Assembly (NCBI RefSeq): GCF_034702125.1
Contig: NC_085869.1
Location: 12,851,407-12,915,406 of the forward strand
DNA: 64,000 bases
Direction: 5' to 3'
DNA from: Engraulis encrasicolus
Lineage: Eukaryota > Chordata > Actinopteri > Clupeiformes > Engraulidae
Position 1 is the first letter of the stretch; every line of letters starts with the position of its first letter. Both the position numbers and the translations under genes were made by a program. The notes under the pieces are model-generated. The model was not told the DNA's origin. It was given only the letters and a program-made list of their open reading frames with translations, and did not search any database. Shown piece after piece: positions 1-12,592 of this stretch.

Positions 1-172
1 AGTCATGAAAAAAGGTTTTCTGAAAGTCAAATTTTCAGATTGTTCAATCCCAGCACGAGAGCCTCATGCTAACTATTCATCAATGTTCATCAATTCATCA
101 ATGTGATGTACTGTACGTGGTATATGCTGTTGCCCACATTTATCAATGCTCAATTTTTATTTTGTTATGTGT

Positions 173-472
173 TTAACCCATTGATGCCTAAGGCACCTGC
201 AAAAAACGCCTGCTGAATGCCTAAGCCCTTGTTGGGAAAGTTGCCTATAAAAACCTAAATATCTTAGCCTCTGATGCACATAAAAACATGAAATAAGTTG
301 CATTTAAACCCTAAGGCCCTCATCTTACATTAGATTGTGTTTCAGCTGCGACATACCCACATTTTTATTTAAAAAGCTAAAATCTCAAGAGCCTGAATGC
401 AGATACAGTATGTGTCTCCAGGCACCAAAGGTTAAACAACATAATACGAATCATCAGGCTAAAATGGGTTAA
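173..472. mobile_element. MITE family C (TTAACCCATTGATGCC ends), copy 1
   Basis: It begins TTAACCCATTGATGCC and ends AAATGGGTTAA. The interior (CCTAAATATCTTAGC, CCCTCATCTTACATTAGA, CTCAAGAGCCTGAATGC) is shared with 35141, 47274 and 58796. Confidence 0.8.
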
Positions 473-1371
473 GGGATAGGCCTACCTATGAGGTATTTTG
501 TCATGGGCAGGGAGTTAAACATCACTGCAAATTCAATTATAACTGGCTTATTGTCAGAGACAGTAAATCCTCAACTGGGACAGTCACACCGCAAATAGTA
601 AAAAAAAGCCCAATATTGTTTCCACCGGAAAGTTTGGTATGCAACCCAAGGTGCATAGCTACATCACAGGGCATATGGGGATATCATTTACCCACCATAT
701 CAGAGTTATACAAAATGTGGTGCATTAGAAAGGGCAGAAAAAAAATCCCAGTAGGAGCCCAGCCACCTAAACTATGGACTGTTTCAGCTCTTACCATCTG
801 GCAAATGATGTTGAAGTCTTAAAGCTCCCACCACCAGACTTCTAAACAGCTTTTTCCACCAGGCGATTGGAGTGAACATGCTTGCTATAAAAATTAAAGG
901 TTCCCAAAGAACCCTCAGCTGCCACTGTGGGGGCACCCCTAAAGGTTTTTTGACGAAGAAGAACCTCAAGGTTTTCTAAAGGGTTCCTTGGGAGAACCTT
1001 TATGGCCTCTGCACATTGGTTCTGACAATAACAATAAACAATTACAATACATAATACACAACATAGCCAGTGGCGAACAATTAAACACAGGGCCCAGGGC
1101 AAATTATTGATAGGATCCCCTATACAGCCTGTCAAGGTCAAAATATCCTCCCCACCCACCACTATGGGAGGGCCCTGGGCACAGGGGAAAATGCCCTGCT
1201 TGGCCCTCGTATAGTTCCGGCCCTGAGTAGCCTATAGCTGTTGTTGCATTATGTTGTTACTTTTCTGTACAGTTTTCAATGTAGTGTTAATGGCTGCCAT
1301 GAACACAAACCATCACTGCCAAAAGGACTGAATGGGCGCCCATATCCATGTTTAGAATCATGTGCCCTATT

Positions 1372-1531
1372 TCCCAATGTCAAGTGTATGAGCCTTGGTA
1401 GTGTGCCAGCCTAATTAGTCACGCCCAGTGATTGGATATTCCGCAGAGTTTACCAAAGAGTATCCAATCACTGGGCGTGACTACGAAGGCTGATACACTT
1501 GGAAGGGCGCACACTAGACTTTGGGAAACGG
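1372..1531. repeat. Foldback repeat with 21-bp arms
   Basis: GTCACGCCCAGTGATTGGAT (about 1419) pairs with ATCCAATCACTGGGCGTGAC (about 1462) across a 21-bp loop. Outer inverted blocks (TTTCCCAA, AAGTGTAT, AGCCT) extend the fold. Confidence 0.65.
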
Positions 1532-2173
1532 CCGTTGTATTCACACAGATGGGAGTGAGGAGATGAACTTAAAATGGAGGACCACTTAACTCACTTTCTG
1601 AATCTCATGATTTATTGTGCTACCACAATACACATATTCCACAAGCACACTTTTCGGTTCTTTAGCCATAATGAGATTCAGCTAGTTTGTAATCTTTTTT
1701 TTTACTCACATGCAGCGTTTTTTTTTTTTGTTTCACTGTAGAAGTTGAGGGCACCCATCACCATGGTTGGATTGGCCCTAAGGCACACAGGGCATTTGCC
1801 CGGTAGACTGTTGATGTTTTTGGCATGTGCCTCCCCTTAATGTAGAGGTATCAGTCCTCATGCTGCCACAGCTGACCTCGCTCAGTCAGATTTAAATATT
1901 CATTTTGGCTGTTGTGTTCAAAGTAGCTTATAATAGAGGACTACAAATGTTGTCATGGGCTTCATTGTCTCCCTCACTGCTTGGCGGATTGGTCTTGTTG
2001 GGAAATGCCCAGTCTGACTTTTTGTCCCAGCCCAGCCCTGGGTAGTTGGGTAGTTTTTTAAAGTGTTTTTTTGTGGCCACCCTGTAATGGAGGTCTATGG
2101 GGTCTTGCCTGGCTTGTGGCATAAAAAGTCTGTGAAAAAAAACTTTTTTTCTTGATCAATTGGACTAACAATT

Positions 2174-2798
2174 TCATTACAGTTTTTCTCAATTGGTTTT
2201 ACACATTTCTCACAACAGAATAATGATTCTCAAAAGTCTTTGTTCAATTGTGACTTCCTGGTGTTACTTGTGCACATGGTCAAATCAGTTTCTCATTGTT
2301 TTCGGCATATAGCAAATGCTCTCGTCCACCATGCCATGGCTGTGTACAATTCTCAGTGATTTCGTACATTATCAATTGCTTTTGTCATATCACTCAAAAA
2401 GCTTTGTCACTGAATGCATGAAACTATCTCAATCTTATCTGATCAATGTAATATAAAACTGAATTTACAACATTTCCCATCCAATCTAAACAACATTTCG
2501 CTTCAGAAAAGATCCTCAAGAGTGTACTATTCAATCGACAACATGAGAAATTGATTTGACTAGCTTGTCCATACACTATGACACAATGACTAACCATTCT
2601 GCTGGCACTGATATGTTCATGACACAAAAACTTGGTTTTTGAAAGACAAATAAGGGTTTTGAACAAGAGACTCGGTTTTGCAGGTTATCCACCGTGTTTT
2701 GCCATTTGTTAAAGCTGTTTTGAGAATGAATATTATGTTTTGCAAATTGCGAGAGAGATTCGAGAAATGTACAAAACCAATTGAGAAATACTGTAATA
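2174..2798. mobile_element. DNA-transposon remnant with ATTACAGT ends
   Basis: Inverted ends of about 36 bp: ATTACAGTTTTTCTCAATTG / CAATTGAGAAATACTGTAAT, continuing to GGTTTTACACATTTCTC and GAGAAATGTACAAAACC. The 625-bp body has no transposase. Confidence 0.8.
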
Positions 2799-3455
2799 GC
2801 CTAGGCAAAAAAACCTCTGATGTCCAAGTTAGGGTTTAAATGAAGGATGGCCTTCACAATCGCTTGCTGCATATGGTGTCACGTAGCATGCAGGGTGAAA
2901 TGAACAGGATACAGTATTTTGTCACGTGAATGTTTAATCCGAAATGAGTCCTTGACAGTAGGCAGAGAGCTAGAGCACGGCTTCTGACCCGTCATTAACC
3001 CTTTAAGCCACCCTCTTTAGACACTGGTGTGTGTAGAGGGAAGGATGATGTGCCCATCTGAATTACAATACAGTGCAGGGCTGATAGTATTCAGGCTCCA
3101 TGCCTGATTTCAGGCTTGACAGAGTTTGCAAAAAATAAAAACATCGATAATAATTAGCCATTAGGTTATTCTTATCTCAGAAAGTGTTACAGGTTCAGGG
3201 TTTTCTTCTACTATCAGGCTTGAATAATGGTCATACACAGGCTATTAAATGTTTGAATAATGTGTCAAAATAGGCCTACGTTACGTCACTATGCAGTATC
3301 TTGTCGTTGTCGTCGTCAGAGCAGGGGAAAAAGTTCAGGCTCAGGATTTTTTTTCACTATCACCCCTGACAGTGTACCACATGTGGCCCACCTCCTCTCT
3401 CAGTGTGGCCCTTAGATGAAACAGAACTTTAAACAATAATAATGACTGAAAGATT

Positions 3456-3626
3456 TATTTTTATTTTTTTGTCTTTTACGACTTTATTGATGATAGGAAA
3501 GTTTGAGAGGTGGACAGGAAGCAAATGGGGAGAGAGATGGGGAGGGGTCGGCAAAGGACCTGGGCCAGGAATCGAACCCGGGTCGGTTGCAGACGGGTAT
3601 CCTACCAGTTGGCCACGGCAGGGCCA
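3456..3626 (-). mobile_element. tRNA-derived SINE, copy 1
   Basis: Reverse-oriented copy of a short SINE with a box-B-like GGGTTCGATTCC, followed by GTC/CTT-rich sequence and a TCTCTCCCCACTCGCTTCCT-type body. It is flanked by an 11-bp target duplication ACTGAAAGATT (3445-3455 and 3627-3637). Related copies lie at 3791, 9339, 37407, 51943 and 53648. Confidence 0.8.
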
Positions 3627-3790
3627 ACTGAAAGATTATTTTAAACCACAACTGAATTAATCTGTTGTAATTATCCTGTTGGCCGATAGAGAACACTCCT
3701 ATTCCTTTCAAACAATCGTCGAACTCTGTTAGCTGAAGTCAGGTCTGCGGTTATGTGGCCCTCCGATGGTGGCAATGACAAAATGTGGCC

Positions 3791-3957
3791 CAGCCCTACC
3801 ATGGGCAAACGGTAGGGCACTCGTCTACTATGCGGCTGACCAGAGATTCCCGGCCTGGGTCCCTTCCCCGTCTCTCTCTCCCCACTCGCTTCCTGTCACC
3901 ACCTTCACTGTCCTATCATAAATAAAGCCAAAAGACAAAAAAAATCATTAAAAAAAG
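3791..3957 (+). mobile_element. tRNA-derived SINE, copy 2
   Basis: Forward copy reading GGTAGGGCACTCGTCTACTA in the tRNA-like head, then the CCGTCTCTCTCTCCCCACTC body and an ATAAATAAAGCC tail with an A-rich end. Box B is mutated, so this copy is probably old. Confidence 0.7.
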
Positions 3958-4041
3958 AAAGTTGCCCATCCCTGGTGTACCCTAATCCTGCCCTTATCGC
4001 TCCGTGCTTTAGAAGGCTTCTTCACTCTATCATGTGTTCTT

Positions 4042-4215
<174 letters not shown>

Positions 4216-5239
4216 TTGTGGTTCGTTTATATCCCCAGCCTCTCTGCAGCATGAACTAAAATAAAGGCTCTAACATACAAAACAAGGGGCCAATTCCCTC
4301 TCAACCGTAGATGTTGTATTGATACGGGATAGGCCTACTGTATCATTAAGTCGAGAGTCAAACACTCCCAGCTGAAGTAGGCCTGCCCCCCAGCCCAACC
4401 AATGCTTTCACTTGTAGCCTATGTTGGCTTGGTTCAATTACACAAGATGTAGCCTACTTCTTTGGGGACTTAGTTGCTGCTGGCTTGCTCTGGAACTGTC
4501 CTTACCTCATGGTGTTTTAATTCCAGACTGGTTGAGTCATATAGAGCAATCAGGGTAAGTCTAGGGCCACAGCGCCTTTTTTGGGAATGTCATGTGAGAG
4601 GGACGGATGCCGTTGCGTTTTCCCTGAAAATAAAGTCAGAGCTTTCTGGCAGTTGTGGAATGCGCGGAGCGGCGGGCCCCAAGCCACTGCTCTGTTTGGA
4701 AGTAGCTGGCTAAGATTAGTGCTCTCTGGGATGAAGTGAAGGGGGAGCGGGGGCGGGACTAAGACGACGTCGGCCAATGACGCTCTGCTACCTCATTTTT
4801 TGTGCACTTCCTGTTCCTCTTCTGCATTCTTGTCATAGCTAAATACAGAGAAATTAGAATAGAGGCCAAAATATGAAGTGAGATCATGGGTTTCACCTTG
4901 TCCTGTGTGGCATTCATAATGATATTAACACTAACACATTCATTTATTTGGCTGGACTTTTTGTGTGTATTGTTGTTCTCCATCAGCTTCACTGCACCAT
5001 GGTTTTGCAGAAAGATATTAAGAAACTCACCAGGCTGAGACTGAGTGAAAAATCCACTTTTGAAATGACTAAAAATGCTTGTGCATGAGCACAATGCTGT
5101 ATGAATGAGACACTGTTGATAATTTGATGATCACATAAAAAGGGGCATCACAGGTAAATTCCTGGTCAAAAGAAAAGAAAACACATTCTGTTGTGGATGT
5201 AGGTTTCCCTTGATGAGTGGAGGTGCAAATGCACACCAG

Positions 5240-5362
5240 AAAAGAAGGTGCTGGCAACCAGTAAAACACACACAAGAAGCGAGAAGTGCTGCACACTCCT
5301 GAGTTGCATTAATAAACTTTTAATCAGACAACGTTTCGGCCTGTCAGCCTTCGTCAAGTCAC
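5240..5362. repeat. Single-arm relative of the hairpin family (copy A)
   Basis: Shows GTGCTGCACACTCC, AATAAACTTTTAATCAGAC, AACGTTTCGGCCTGTCAGCC and TTCGTCAAG in order; the second arm is absent. It lies about 370 bp before hairpin B. Confidence 0.6.
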
Positions 5363-5429
5363 GATGTAGGAGTCCCTGCCATTATGATCTTTTTTTGATA
5401 GGAGGGACATGTTCTGTTTTGCATGACAA

Positions 5430-5682
5430 GTCGTGAGCTTAGAATTATAAGGTTCTATCTCCGTTTAGGGTAGTTCTGAGATATTGAGCATCAAAGTTTT
5501 TACATTCCAGCTGTTTTGTGAGATAAAACGTTTTTATTTTATTAATAACTATGTGAAATAATACTTTTTTACAAAAATAACACCACACAGGCATTAATAA
5601 ACATGTAATGGGTCAGATTATGTCAAAAACTCAATTTGACCAAAAATGGAGATAGAACCTTATAATTCTCAGCTCACGATGT
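5430..5682. mobile_element. MITE with GTGAGCT-AGAATTATAAGG ends
   Basis: The left end CGTGAGCTTAGAATTATAAG continues to GTTCTATCTCC, and its inverse lies at 5649-5682 (GGAGATAGAACCTTATAATT, then CTCAGCTCACG). The interior is AT-rich and non-coding. Confidence 0.75.
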
Positions 5683-5727
5683 GCAGGGTGCATAAAATCA
5701 TGGCATGAAACAATGAATATATTTCTA

Positions 5728-5904
5728 TGAACAAAATTCAAGAGACACCGCACGCTGCTTACTTTTCTTTACTTTATTTCTCGGAGCGAACAACGCGTTT
5801 CGCCTAATGCGTCATGATGACGCATTGGGCGAAACGCGTTGTTCGCTCCGAGAAATAAAGTAAAGAAAAGTAAGCAGTGTGCGGTGTCTCTTGAATTTTG
5901 TTCA
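5728..5904. repeat. Near-perfect 177-bp palindrome (hairpin family, copy B)
   Basis: Two arms of about 88 bp centred near 5816 with essentially no loop (ATGCGTCAT-G-ATGACGCAT) and only a few mismatches. Each arm carries ACACCGCAC, TTTACTTTATTTC and GCGTTTCG. It is flanked at distance by a 20-bp direct repeat AACAATGAATATATTTCTAT (5709-5728 and 5974-5993). Confidence 0.9.
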
Positions 5905-6292
5905 TTGATTCACCTTCTCCTGCCTCACACCTGCACCTGCATTACTGAGGGCTTGTGCACAAGGACTCTCTTGAACAATGAATATATTTCTATTTATTTA
6001 TTACATTTTCATTATTCCAGTCCATACCATGTCGTGTTGGGCAAAAGATGTTTCTGTGCAGACTAATTTTACAGTGTCTGGCATGTCCTGTTACAAAACA
6101 CCCTTACAGGGAATGAACTAAATTCTTCAAATCCCAAATCCAATCACATATATGTGTCTTTAAACCCCCTGTATTATGAACTAACACAACATACAACATT
6201 CATCATTACATCTCCTCTTAAAATTAAGGTTACTGTCCATACTTCCATGTAGCAAGTAATGACGAATATATTCAAAGGGCAATTTCACAGAT

Positions 6293-6295
<3 letters not shown>

Positions 6296-6382
<87 letters not shown>
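6296..6382. repeat. (CT)n microsatellite
   Basis: 87 bp of pure CT dinucleotides, a homopurine/homopyrimidine tract. Confidence 0.97.
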
Positions 6383-6387
<5 letters not shown>

Positions 6388-6598
6388 GGGTACTGCTACG
6401 GTATGAGACAAATGGGCTTATGCAGTGTGTGCTTGAAATGATGGATGATTGTTCTTAAAAAAAAACCACTACAGTATACTGACTGAGTGATTAGCAGCCT
6501 GAGTTTCACCTGACTTCTGCCTCCCGTATACCAGAGTATAAATTGAAGTCGCTGGTTCGAGACTCTAAGCCATACCTGCCATAGTAGGCCGACTACAC

Positions 6599-6837
6599 CA
6601 GTGTTTCCCAACCAGGCGTACGTGTACCACTAGGGGTACGCGAGTACACTGCAGGGGGTACTTGGAAAAAAAATAATTTTAACAAATGGATGGAAATAGT
6701 AATAGCACAATGTAATGTAAAGTAACATAGTCACATTGGGATAGGGAAAGCGATATAGAACATGAGTTAGGGGGTACTCATGGCACAATGAAAAGGTTTA
6801 GGGGGTACACGAGGCAAAAAAAGTTTGGGAAACACTG
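6599..6837. mobile_element. hAT-like MITE (CAGTGTTTCCCAACC ends)
   Basis: Inverted ends CAGTGTTTCCCAACC / TTTGGGAAACACTG; flanks GACTACAC and CACTACAC (7 of 8 identical). The interior repeats GGGGTAC motifs. Confidence 0.8.
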
Positions 6838-7172
6838 CACTACACTACTACGACATAACACAGGGCCTTTAGTAATGCACTATGACCTGGTCATTGTCAT
6901 TCTGGTAACAGCAAATGTATAACGCTGTCTCTTAACAGGTTAAAGCTGATGGATGAGCTACAGATGCCCGCAAGCAAATATTGCAGTTTAATGATTGTAA
7001 TTTGAGACCTCAATGTACATTACTAAGCTACATGAGCAGCCAGTTATTTTAACTGACTTTGCCTTCGATGCTTTTGTTGTGAGGTGGTGGGTTCAAGAGG
7101 GTCTGGGCCTTGGTTACAATGGTAAAAAACACAACACTGAGCAACAAGGCCTCTGTAAGCTCACAATAGTCT

Positions 7173-7524
7173 ATTAAAGGGGCTCCAGGTTCAAAGTTTA
7201 ATTAATCACTGTCCCGAGTCAGCCGATGCTTATGCGAGTCATTAGTAAGTGAACGATGGCTCTCGCGACCATTTCCATGGTCCGCTGTCAGAAAAATCCA
7301 CATGCAACTTTTTGACAGCGCAGTCCAAATGAGTGGTGGGAAACACTTTTCATTGGAAACATCGCTTTACATACCGTTTTCAGATTTGTATCAACTGCTG
7401 GCATTCCGTGATGAAAAACAGTCTTACAGCGAGTTTATTTAAACAGCATTCCTTCATTAGATTTTGAGACAGGCATGCCACGGGCTCCGCGCAAACGTCG
7501 TCATCCTACATTGTGCCCCTTTAA
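7173..7524. mobile_element. MITE (TTAAAGGGGC ends)
   Basis: Inverted ends TTAAAGGGGCTCC / TTGTGCCCCTTTAA around about 350 bp of non-coding sequence. Only the terminal repeat supports it. Confidence 0.55.
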
Positions 7525-8584
7525 TGTAATGTAACACAATTAATTACATAAGGATTTAGTTGTACAGTGTCTCCAACTGTACAAACGAATCTAGCAGAAT
7601 TTCTCCACTTGCAGCTTTTTGATGATGTGTGCCGTGTGATTCTCTTCTTTTTTTTTAAGAGAACTTCCCTCCCAGCAACAATTTTTATTTCTATTCTGAC
7701 CACATTTGCACAATAATGGCCGTGGCAGGAGTGACGGCCGGCGAGTGGAATTCTTGATAGCCAGGCCTTGGAGTACAGAAGAAGCCACAAGGCAGAAATT
7801 TCAAAAATGCGGACCATTCACAACAATGACTTGTGTCAGAGTAGCCAGAGCCCCCCACAAAAGCACTGTTCTCTCAGCTGTCAAAGACGACCATTGTGAT
7901 ATGAGGCAAATAGAATCAACCCACCAAGGCCTTTCATCATGCACGCATTCCATACATGCTACCCCCTGACGTAGAATGCAGCATGCATGTCCTCTGCCAT
8001 TCATTTCCACTTTGGATTTTTTCCCCCCCTTCTCTAGTCTCTTCCCCTTCTGTCACGTACCCAATTCAGAATGATCCTGCGTGAACAGAGAGAGGGGGAA
8101 TGGAACCTGTCACCTAGTACTGTAGACTGTCATGCCTCCCTTCTGAAGGATGTTGTCAGTCACAAATGTAGAGAGATGCTGCTGGACATGGATACTTCAT
8201 GTGGAGTTGCACAACAGTGGAGATTGTAATCTCTTTGAGGCGATGAAGGGATAACAAGAGCTTTGTGCAGCTTATCCCTCACTTGCCTCAGAAGGAACTC
8301 GCTGTAAGCCCAGCAGAGAGAGTCTTTACTAGATAAGACAGCTCAATTCCGTGGCCCGAAAGTAAATACAAATTGGCCACTAATTCCATTGTCTTGCATT
8401 GTCACCGACCCCCCCCACACACACACACCCCGGCTCCCCCTTCACAACTTCACCTCATTGTTGTTAGTGTTCGGTTTAATTCCTGTAGCCCACCGGGCCT
8501 CTGCTTCCCCAAGCTCAGCCGGGTCTGCTTGTTTGGAGGAGGCCTACTGTAGGTACCTGCTGACGGGCTGTCAGCACTCCTCAG

Positions 8585-8617
8585 GGCAGGGCCAGGGGCA
8601 GGGGCAGGGGCAGGGAG
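8585..8617. repeat. GGGCA(G) tandem repeat
   Basis: Five to six copies of AGGGGC/GGGGCA in a GC-rich stretch (8480-8790). The overlapping GQG-rich reading frame is a product of this repeat. Confidence 0.8.
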
Positions 8618-9338
8618 GGCCAGTTAGTCCTGGCTCAGGGGGTCCTCCAGTAAATGAGCTCCCCTGCCGTGCGCTTGCCTGCCTAAGCGACAGCCCTCCC
8701 GGCCCAACACGCGGAGTCGCCGGCCCCCTGCCCCCCCCTGCCCCACACTCTCTGGCTGCTCTCTCCTCCTTCCTCCAGTGCGGCCCGTGGAATGGCTGAT
8801 TGACAGGTGTTTCCGGGGGATGCTGTCGGGAAGACATTTCACATATGTGAGGCGCCACCCTCCTGTCATGTCCACCAGTCCCCGTGCCATACCGTCCATT
8901 GTAATACTGAGTGCAGGTGGCATGGCAAGTGAGAGCGAGAAAGAAGTGAGAGCTAGAAGGAAGTGACCAGACCAGTCAGCTCACTTTCACAGAGAGGGGT
9001 GACTACCTAAAGGAATGTTACTGTGAGATGAGGGAACATCCATGCAGGGGCGCTGCCAAAAATTTAGGGCCCCAGGAAAGATTCAAATTTTGGGCCCCTT
9101 AAGGCGACCTGTAAGTGCCGTTGGTGCTTGGGCCTTTAGAATCTGTGACACCTTTCCCCCGCTCACGGCACCCATGCATCCATGGCGAAACAGTTGTTCA
9201 GAAACACCAAACTATTTCCTTTGATTGACTGTTGAACCTATTGATTCGTTCATTTTTATTGATTAACATCTTATCTTACTTTTTTGATGAGTTCAATGAA
9301 ATTTAACAGAACTCGTTCAAACAATATATCTTTTTAAG

Positions 9339-9483
9339 GCCTTGCCGTGGCCTAATGGTAGGGGACTGGGTTGCTATATGCCGGCAACCCAGCTTCCGGT
9401 TCCGGCCGGGGTCTTTTGACGATCCTTCCCCGTTTCTCTCACCCCGCTCATTTCAGAAATAAAGGCAAAAAAGCCCTTAAAAT
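9339..9483 (+). mobile_element. tRNA-derived SINE, copy 3
   Basis: Forward copy: GCCTTGCCGTGGCCTAATGG head, degenerate box B, CCCCGTTTCTCTCACCCCGC body and an AATAAAGGCAAAAAA tail. A MITE with GGTGCACTGTG ends begins directly after it. Confidence 0.7.
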
Positions 9484-9487
9484 ATTT

Positions 9488-9846
9488 AAAGGTGCACTGT
9501 GAAATATTTTTAGTAGTTCATTTGCTGCCCAATGCTGCCCATACAAATTTTACAGTTTTAACAAATACTCACCACCACCATTAAATTCTTGGTATTCATG
9601 ATGACTGGGAAAATTGCATTTTACATGATGAAAAGGGGAATCTTCTCCATGGTCTGCCATTTTAAATTTCCAGAAATAGGCATTTTTAGCTGCAAAACGT
9701 ACTGGCGTTTGATCATAGGAGTAAATATTGTTTTATTATTTATTAATATTCATGAAAAGATCCAAATTTTGCAATAGGCAGCACAGTTTCAATGAGCAGC
9801 ATTTGGCCACTCTGACTCCGGCCACAATCTTACACAGTGCACCTTT
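9488..9846. mobile_element. MITE family A (AAAGGTGCACTGTG ends), copy 1
   Basis: Inverted ends AAAGGTGCACTGTG / CACAGTGCACCTTT. The interior includes CACCACCATTAAATTCT, a GAAAAGGGGAATCTTCTCCA block and CATTTTTAGCTGCAAAA, shared with 11176, 23322 and 25690. Confidence 0.85.
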
Positions 9847-10873
9847 GAAAAAACTTTTACAAGATGCTACTGATTAAGATAAAATATTCAGATTTATTGC
9901 CTTGGGCATGCAAGACGTCAGGACTGTGGATGTAAAAATGGCATACTAGTTCCAAACACACTTCCAAACAAGGCATCTCTCTTCCAGTCATCTCTCAAGA
10001 TGACATCAAGACATCTCTCTTCCCCTGGTGCTGCTGTCTTGAATGTGTGCACTAGTGCGTGCTGTAAACTGGGTTAGGTACCACACCATAGTTGTTGTTC
10101 AAGCTGTGAGATTACAGCACTGTGCAATGGAAACACATCTGTTCTTGTAAAGTAGGGATAATTTGTCCCCATTTCTGCCCTGGTTACTAGTCCTAAGAAA
10201 ATGAAAGAAAAGGATAAATGAAAGAAGAACATGCACAAATCAAACAGGAAATACATATGACAATCAATAAATCAAGACAAAAGACGGGTAAAAAAAGAAC
10301 TGGTGCAAAGGAGAAAACAGAAGAATGTGATGCCCTACTTATCAGGCACTTCTAAAAAAAACACCCCAATAACAAACAAAATAAAACTAAGAAGAATTTT
10401 CAGTAAGCCCAACATATTTCAAGCAGACTCAGTCAGGCTGGATCACTCCACACACAACCCTTGTGATGAAGTGAAATACAGTGAAAAATGAATAATAATT
10501 TATAATAATTGTATTTGTATAGCACTGTATCATACAAGGGATGCAACTCAAAGTGCTTAACAAATGAGAAAAAAAGAACATAATTGTTAGAGGTGGATTT
10601 AAAAGGAGAGGAAGAGAGGCGAGGCAGAGATAGCAGGAAGGCAGAGGAAGGAGAGATAGACAGAGATCGTAGAGTCATAGGGTCAACGTAGGTTAGGACC
10701 GGGATCCTTAGATGCTTAAGGTCCATAATGATCAAGTTGTCATGGAGAAACTAAACCGGCTGCAAGGGCTGACCCCTTGCACGGGGTGACGCATAAATGC
10801 AATTTCGTTGTGTGCTGTGAAGTGCTGTGTCACTATGACCATGGGAGTTGGCGTTTCCCAATTGGGCTTTCAC

Positions 10874-11112
10874 CTTCATGTAAGCACCATTTTTTTTTAC
10901 GTTTGCATTTTGTTATTGGAAATGACTGCAGACGGCCTATCCTCTATGTGTGAGTCCTTGCCATTCAAATCTTTTGAGTACATACTTTTTAAACGTAGGC
11001 CTATGTAAAATTAATTTTGCAATGCAATGCAATACAATGCCCACTAACAAAATGTCAATTTTCCATAACGTTCCAAAATGGATACACGTCATTTTGCAAC
11101 ATCGCTCTTCAT
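10874..11112. mobile_element. MITE family B, copy 3 (reversed)
   Basis: Reverse orientation: CAAAATGTCAATTTTCCATAACGTTCC near the right and TTGCCATTCAAATC in the middle. It lies 64 bp before family A copy 2. Confidence 0.65.
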
Positions 11113-11175
11113 GGCCCATTACAGGAGTGTGACTACATGACCATCTCAGGATTCAGCATACAGTGTGTTCATTTT

Positions 11176-11538
11176 AAAGGGACACTGTGTGAGATTTTTA
11201 GTTGTTTATTTCCAGAATTCATGCTGCCCATTCACTAATGTTACCTTTTTCATGAATACTTACCACCACCATCAAATTCTAAGTATTCATTATGACTGGG
11301 AAAATTGCACTTTTCATACATGAAAAGGGGGATCTTCTCCATGGCCCGCCATTTTGAATTTCCAAAAATAGCCATTTTTAGCTGCAAAAATGACTCTACT
11401 TGGACCATACTAGAAAATATGTGTTTATTACTTAGAAAACTTTCATGTAAAGATCAAATTTGGCAATTGGCAGCCCAGTTTCAATGAGCAGCATAGTTGC
11501 AGTACTCTTTTTGACCATTTCCTGCACAGTGTCCCTTT
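11176..11538. mobile_element. MITE family A, copy 2
   Basis: Ends AAAGGGACACTGTGTGAG / GCACAGTGTCCCTTT, with the same interior blocks as 9488-9846. Confidence 0.85.
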
Positions 11539-12319
11539 AAAGAGAATTTCCCGCCGACAAATTTCAGCATGAATTGCCAGAACTCAGAACCTGTGTATCC
11601 TTTTTTATTCAGCCCATTCTGAGGTCCTGGTCAGCTAATTGGCATGGTTTGTGGAGGTGTCCACTGACGTTGTACAACCTCTGGGACGATATTGGGAGTT
11701 TCAGTGCCATGAACGAGGAAGACAGGTTATTTTTATGAGGGCAGAAAGTGCAGAAGGCCATCTAATACCATTTGTCCATTTGGAAAAACTTCAAATAGTA
11801 ACTTCTATCTAATATAATATGTCTATTTGGAAATAATAAATAGCTGATGGCTATGTCATCAACATGCTCTTTGTCCATTCCTAACAAACAACTTTGAACA
11901 GAGGAATACTTCTTAATCAACTGCCTGCTACGTACATACTATTCTACTAAGGTCACAAAAGGCTCAAACATAATAACATGATTAAATTTCATGCAAAATC
12001 TGGAATGTGACAATATTTTGGCCTCATCTTATACTATGATCAAATAAATCAGGACTGGTTATGACCCTATAAGGTGACAGATAATGCTGAGGAGAGAGAG
12101 AGAGAGGGAGAGAGCCAGTAGGTGGCTGGATTGTTTGACAGCTACTGCAGTGCTTGTGTGTTTAGGGCGACTTCTGTTAGTGGGGTGCTGTCACAAGACA
12201 ACAACTCAGGGGCGGGACAGGAACGGGGTGCGGAGGAGAGACCTTGCAAACAGTCGCATTTCGTTTACACGTCGGCCCTCTTCCTAAAGAGTGGCGTCAA
12301 TGTGGGCTGTTATGTGGAT

Positions 12320-12592
12320 ATACTACTCGTGAAAAGTTTAGGGTCACCATCCCACCATCCTTTTCTCTGACAATTCAGCTTATTCTGTTTCAGTCTCAGT
12401 TGTAGTTTCAAATCAATTTATTGTGTCTCTGATGTTAATGCATACAACAAATAACCAATTTGATGTTTGAAAAAAGGTAACTGTGAAATGACTTTATAAA
12501 CAATACATTACAACAAATTACACTTTGCATTATTGACAGCCATGTACAGAATAGACCGTAATATACTCTAAACTTTTGACTAATCAAAGTGT
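12320..12592. mobile_element. Tc1-like miniature element (AAAGTTTAGGGTCACC ends)
   Basis: The left end CTCGTGAAAAGTTTAGGGTC resembles the well-known vertebrate Tc1 end GTTCAAAAGTTTGGGGTCACC. About 260 bp downstream lies a partial inverted match (CTCTAAACTTTTGACTAATC). There is no coding capacity. The right boundary is approximate. Confidence 0.5.

Noticed and set aside
5839..6066. 75-codon frame starting in the palindrome
   Set aside because: Composition and position are those of the hairpin arm and its flank; no protein similarity was recognised.
8389..8799. 136-codon frame with GQGQGQG and Pro-rich sequence
   Set aside because: GC-rich tandem repeat with no family resemblance, no splice context, and an equally long frame on the other strand.
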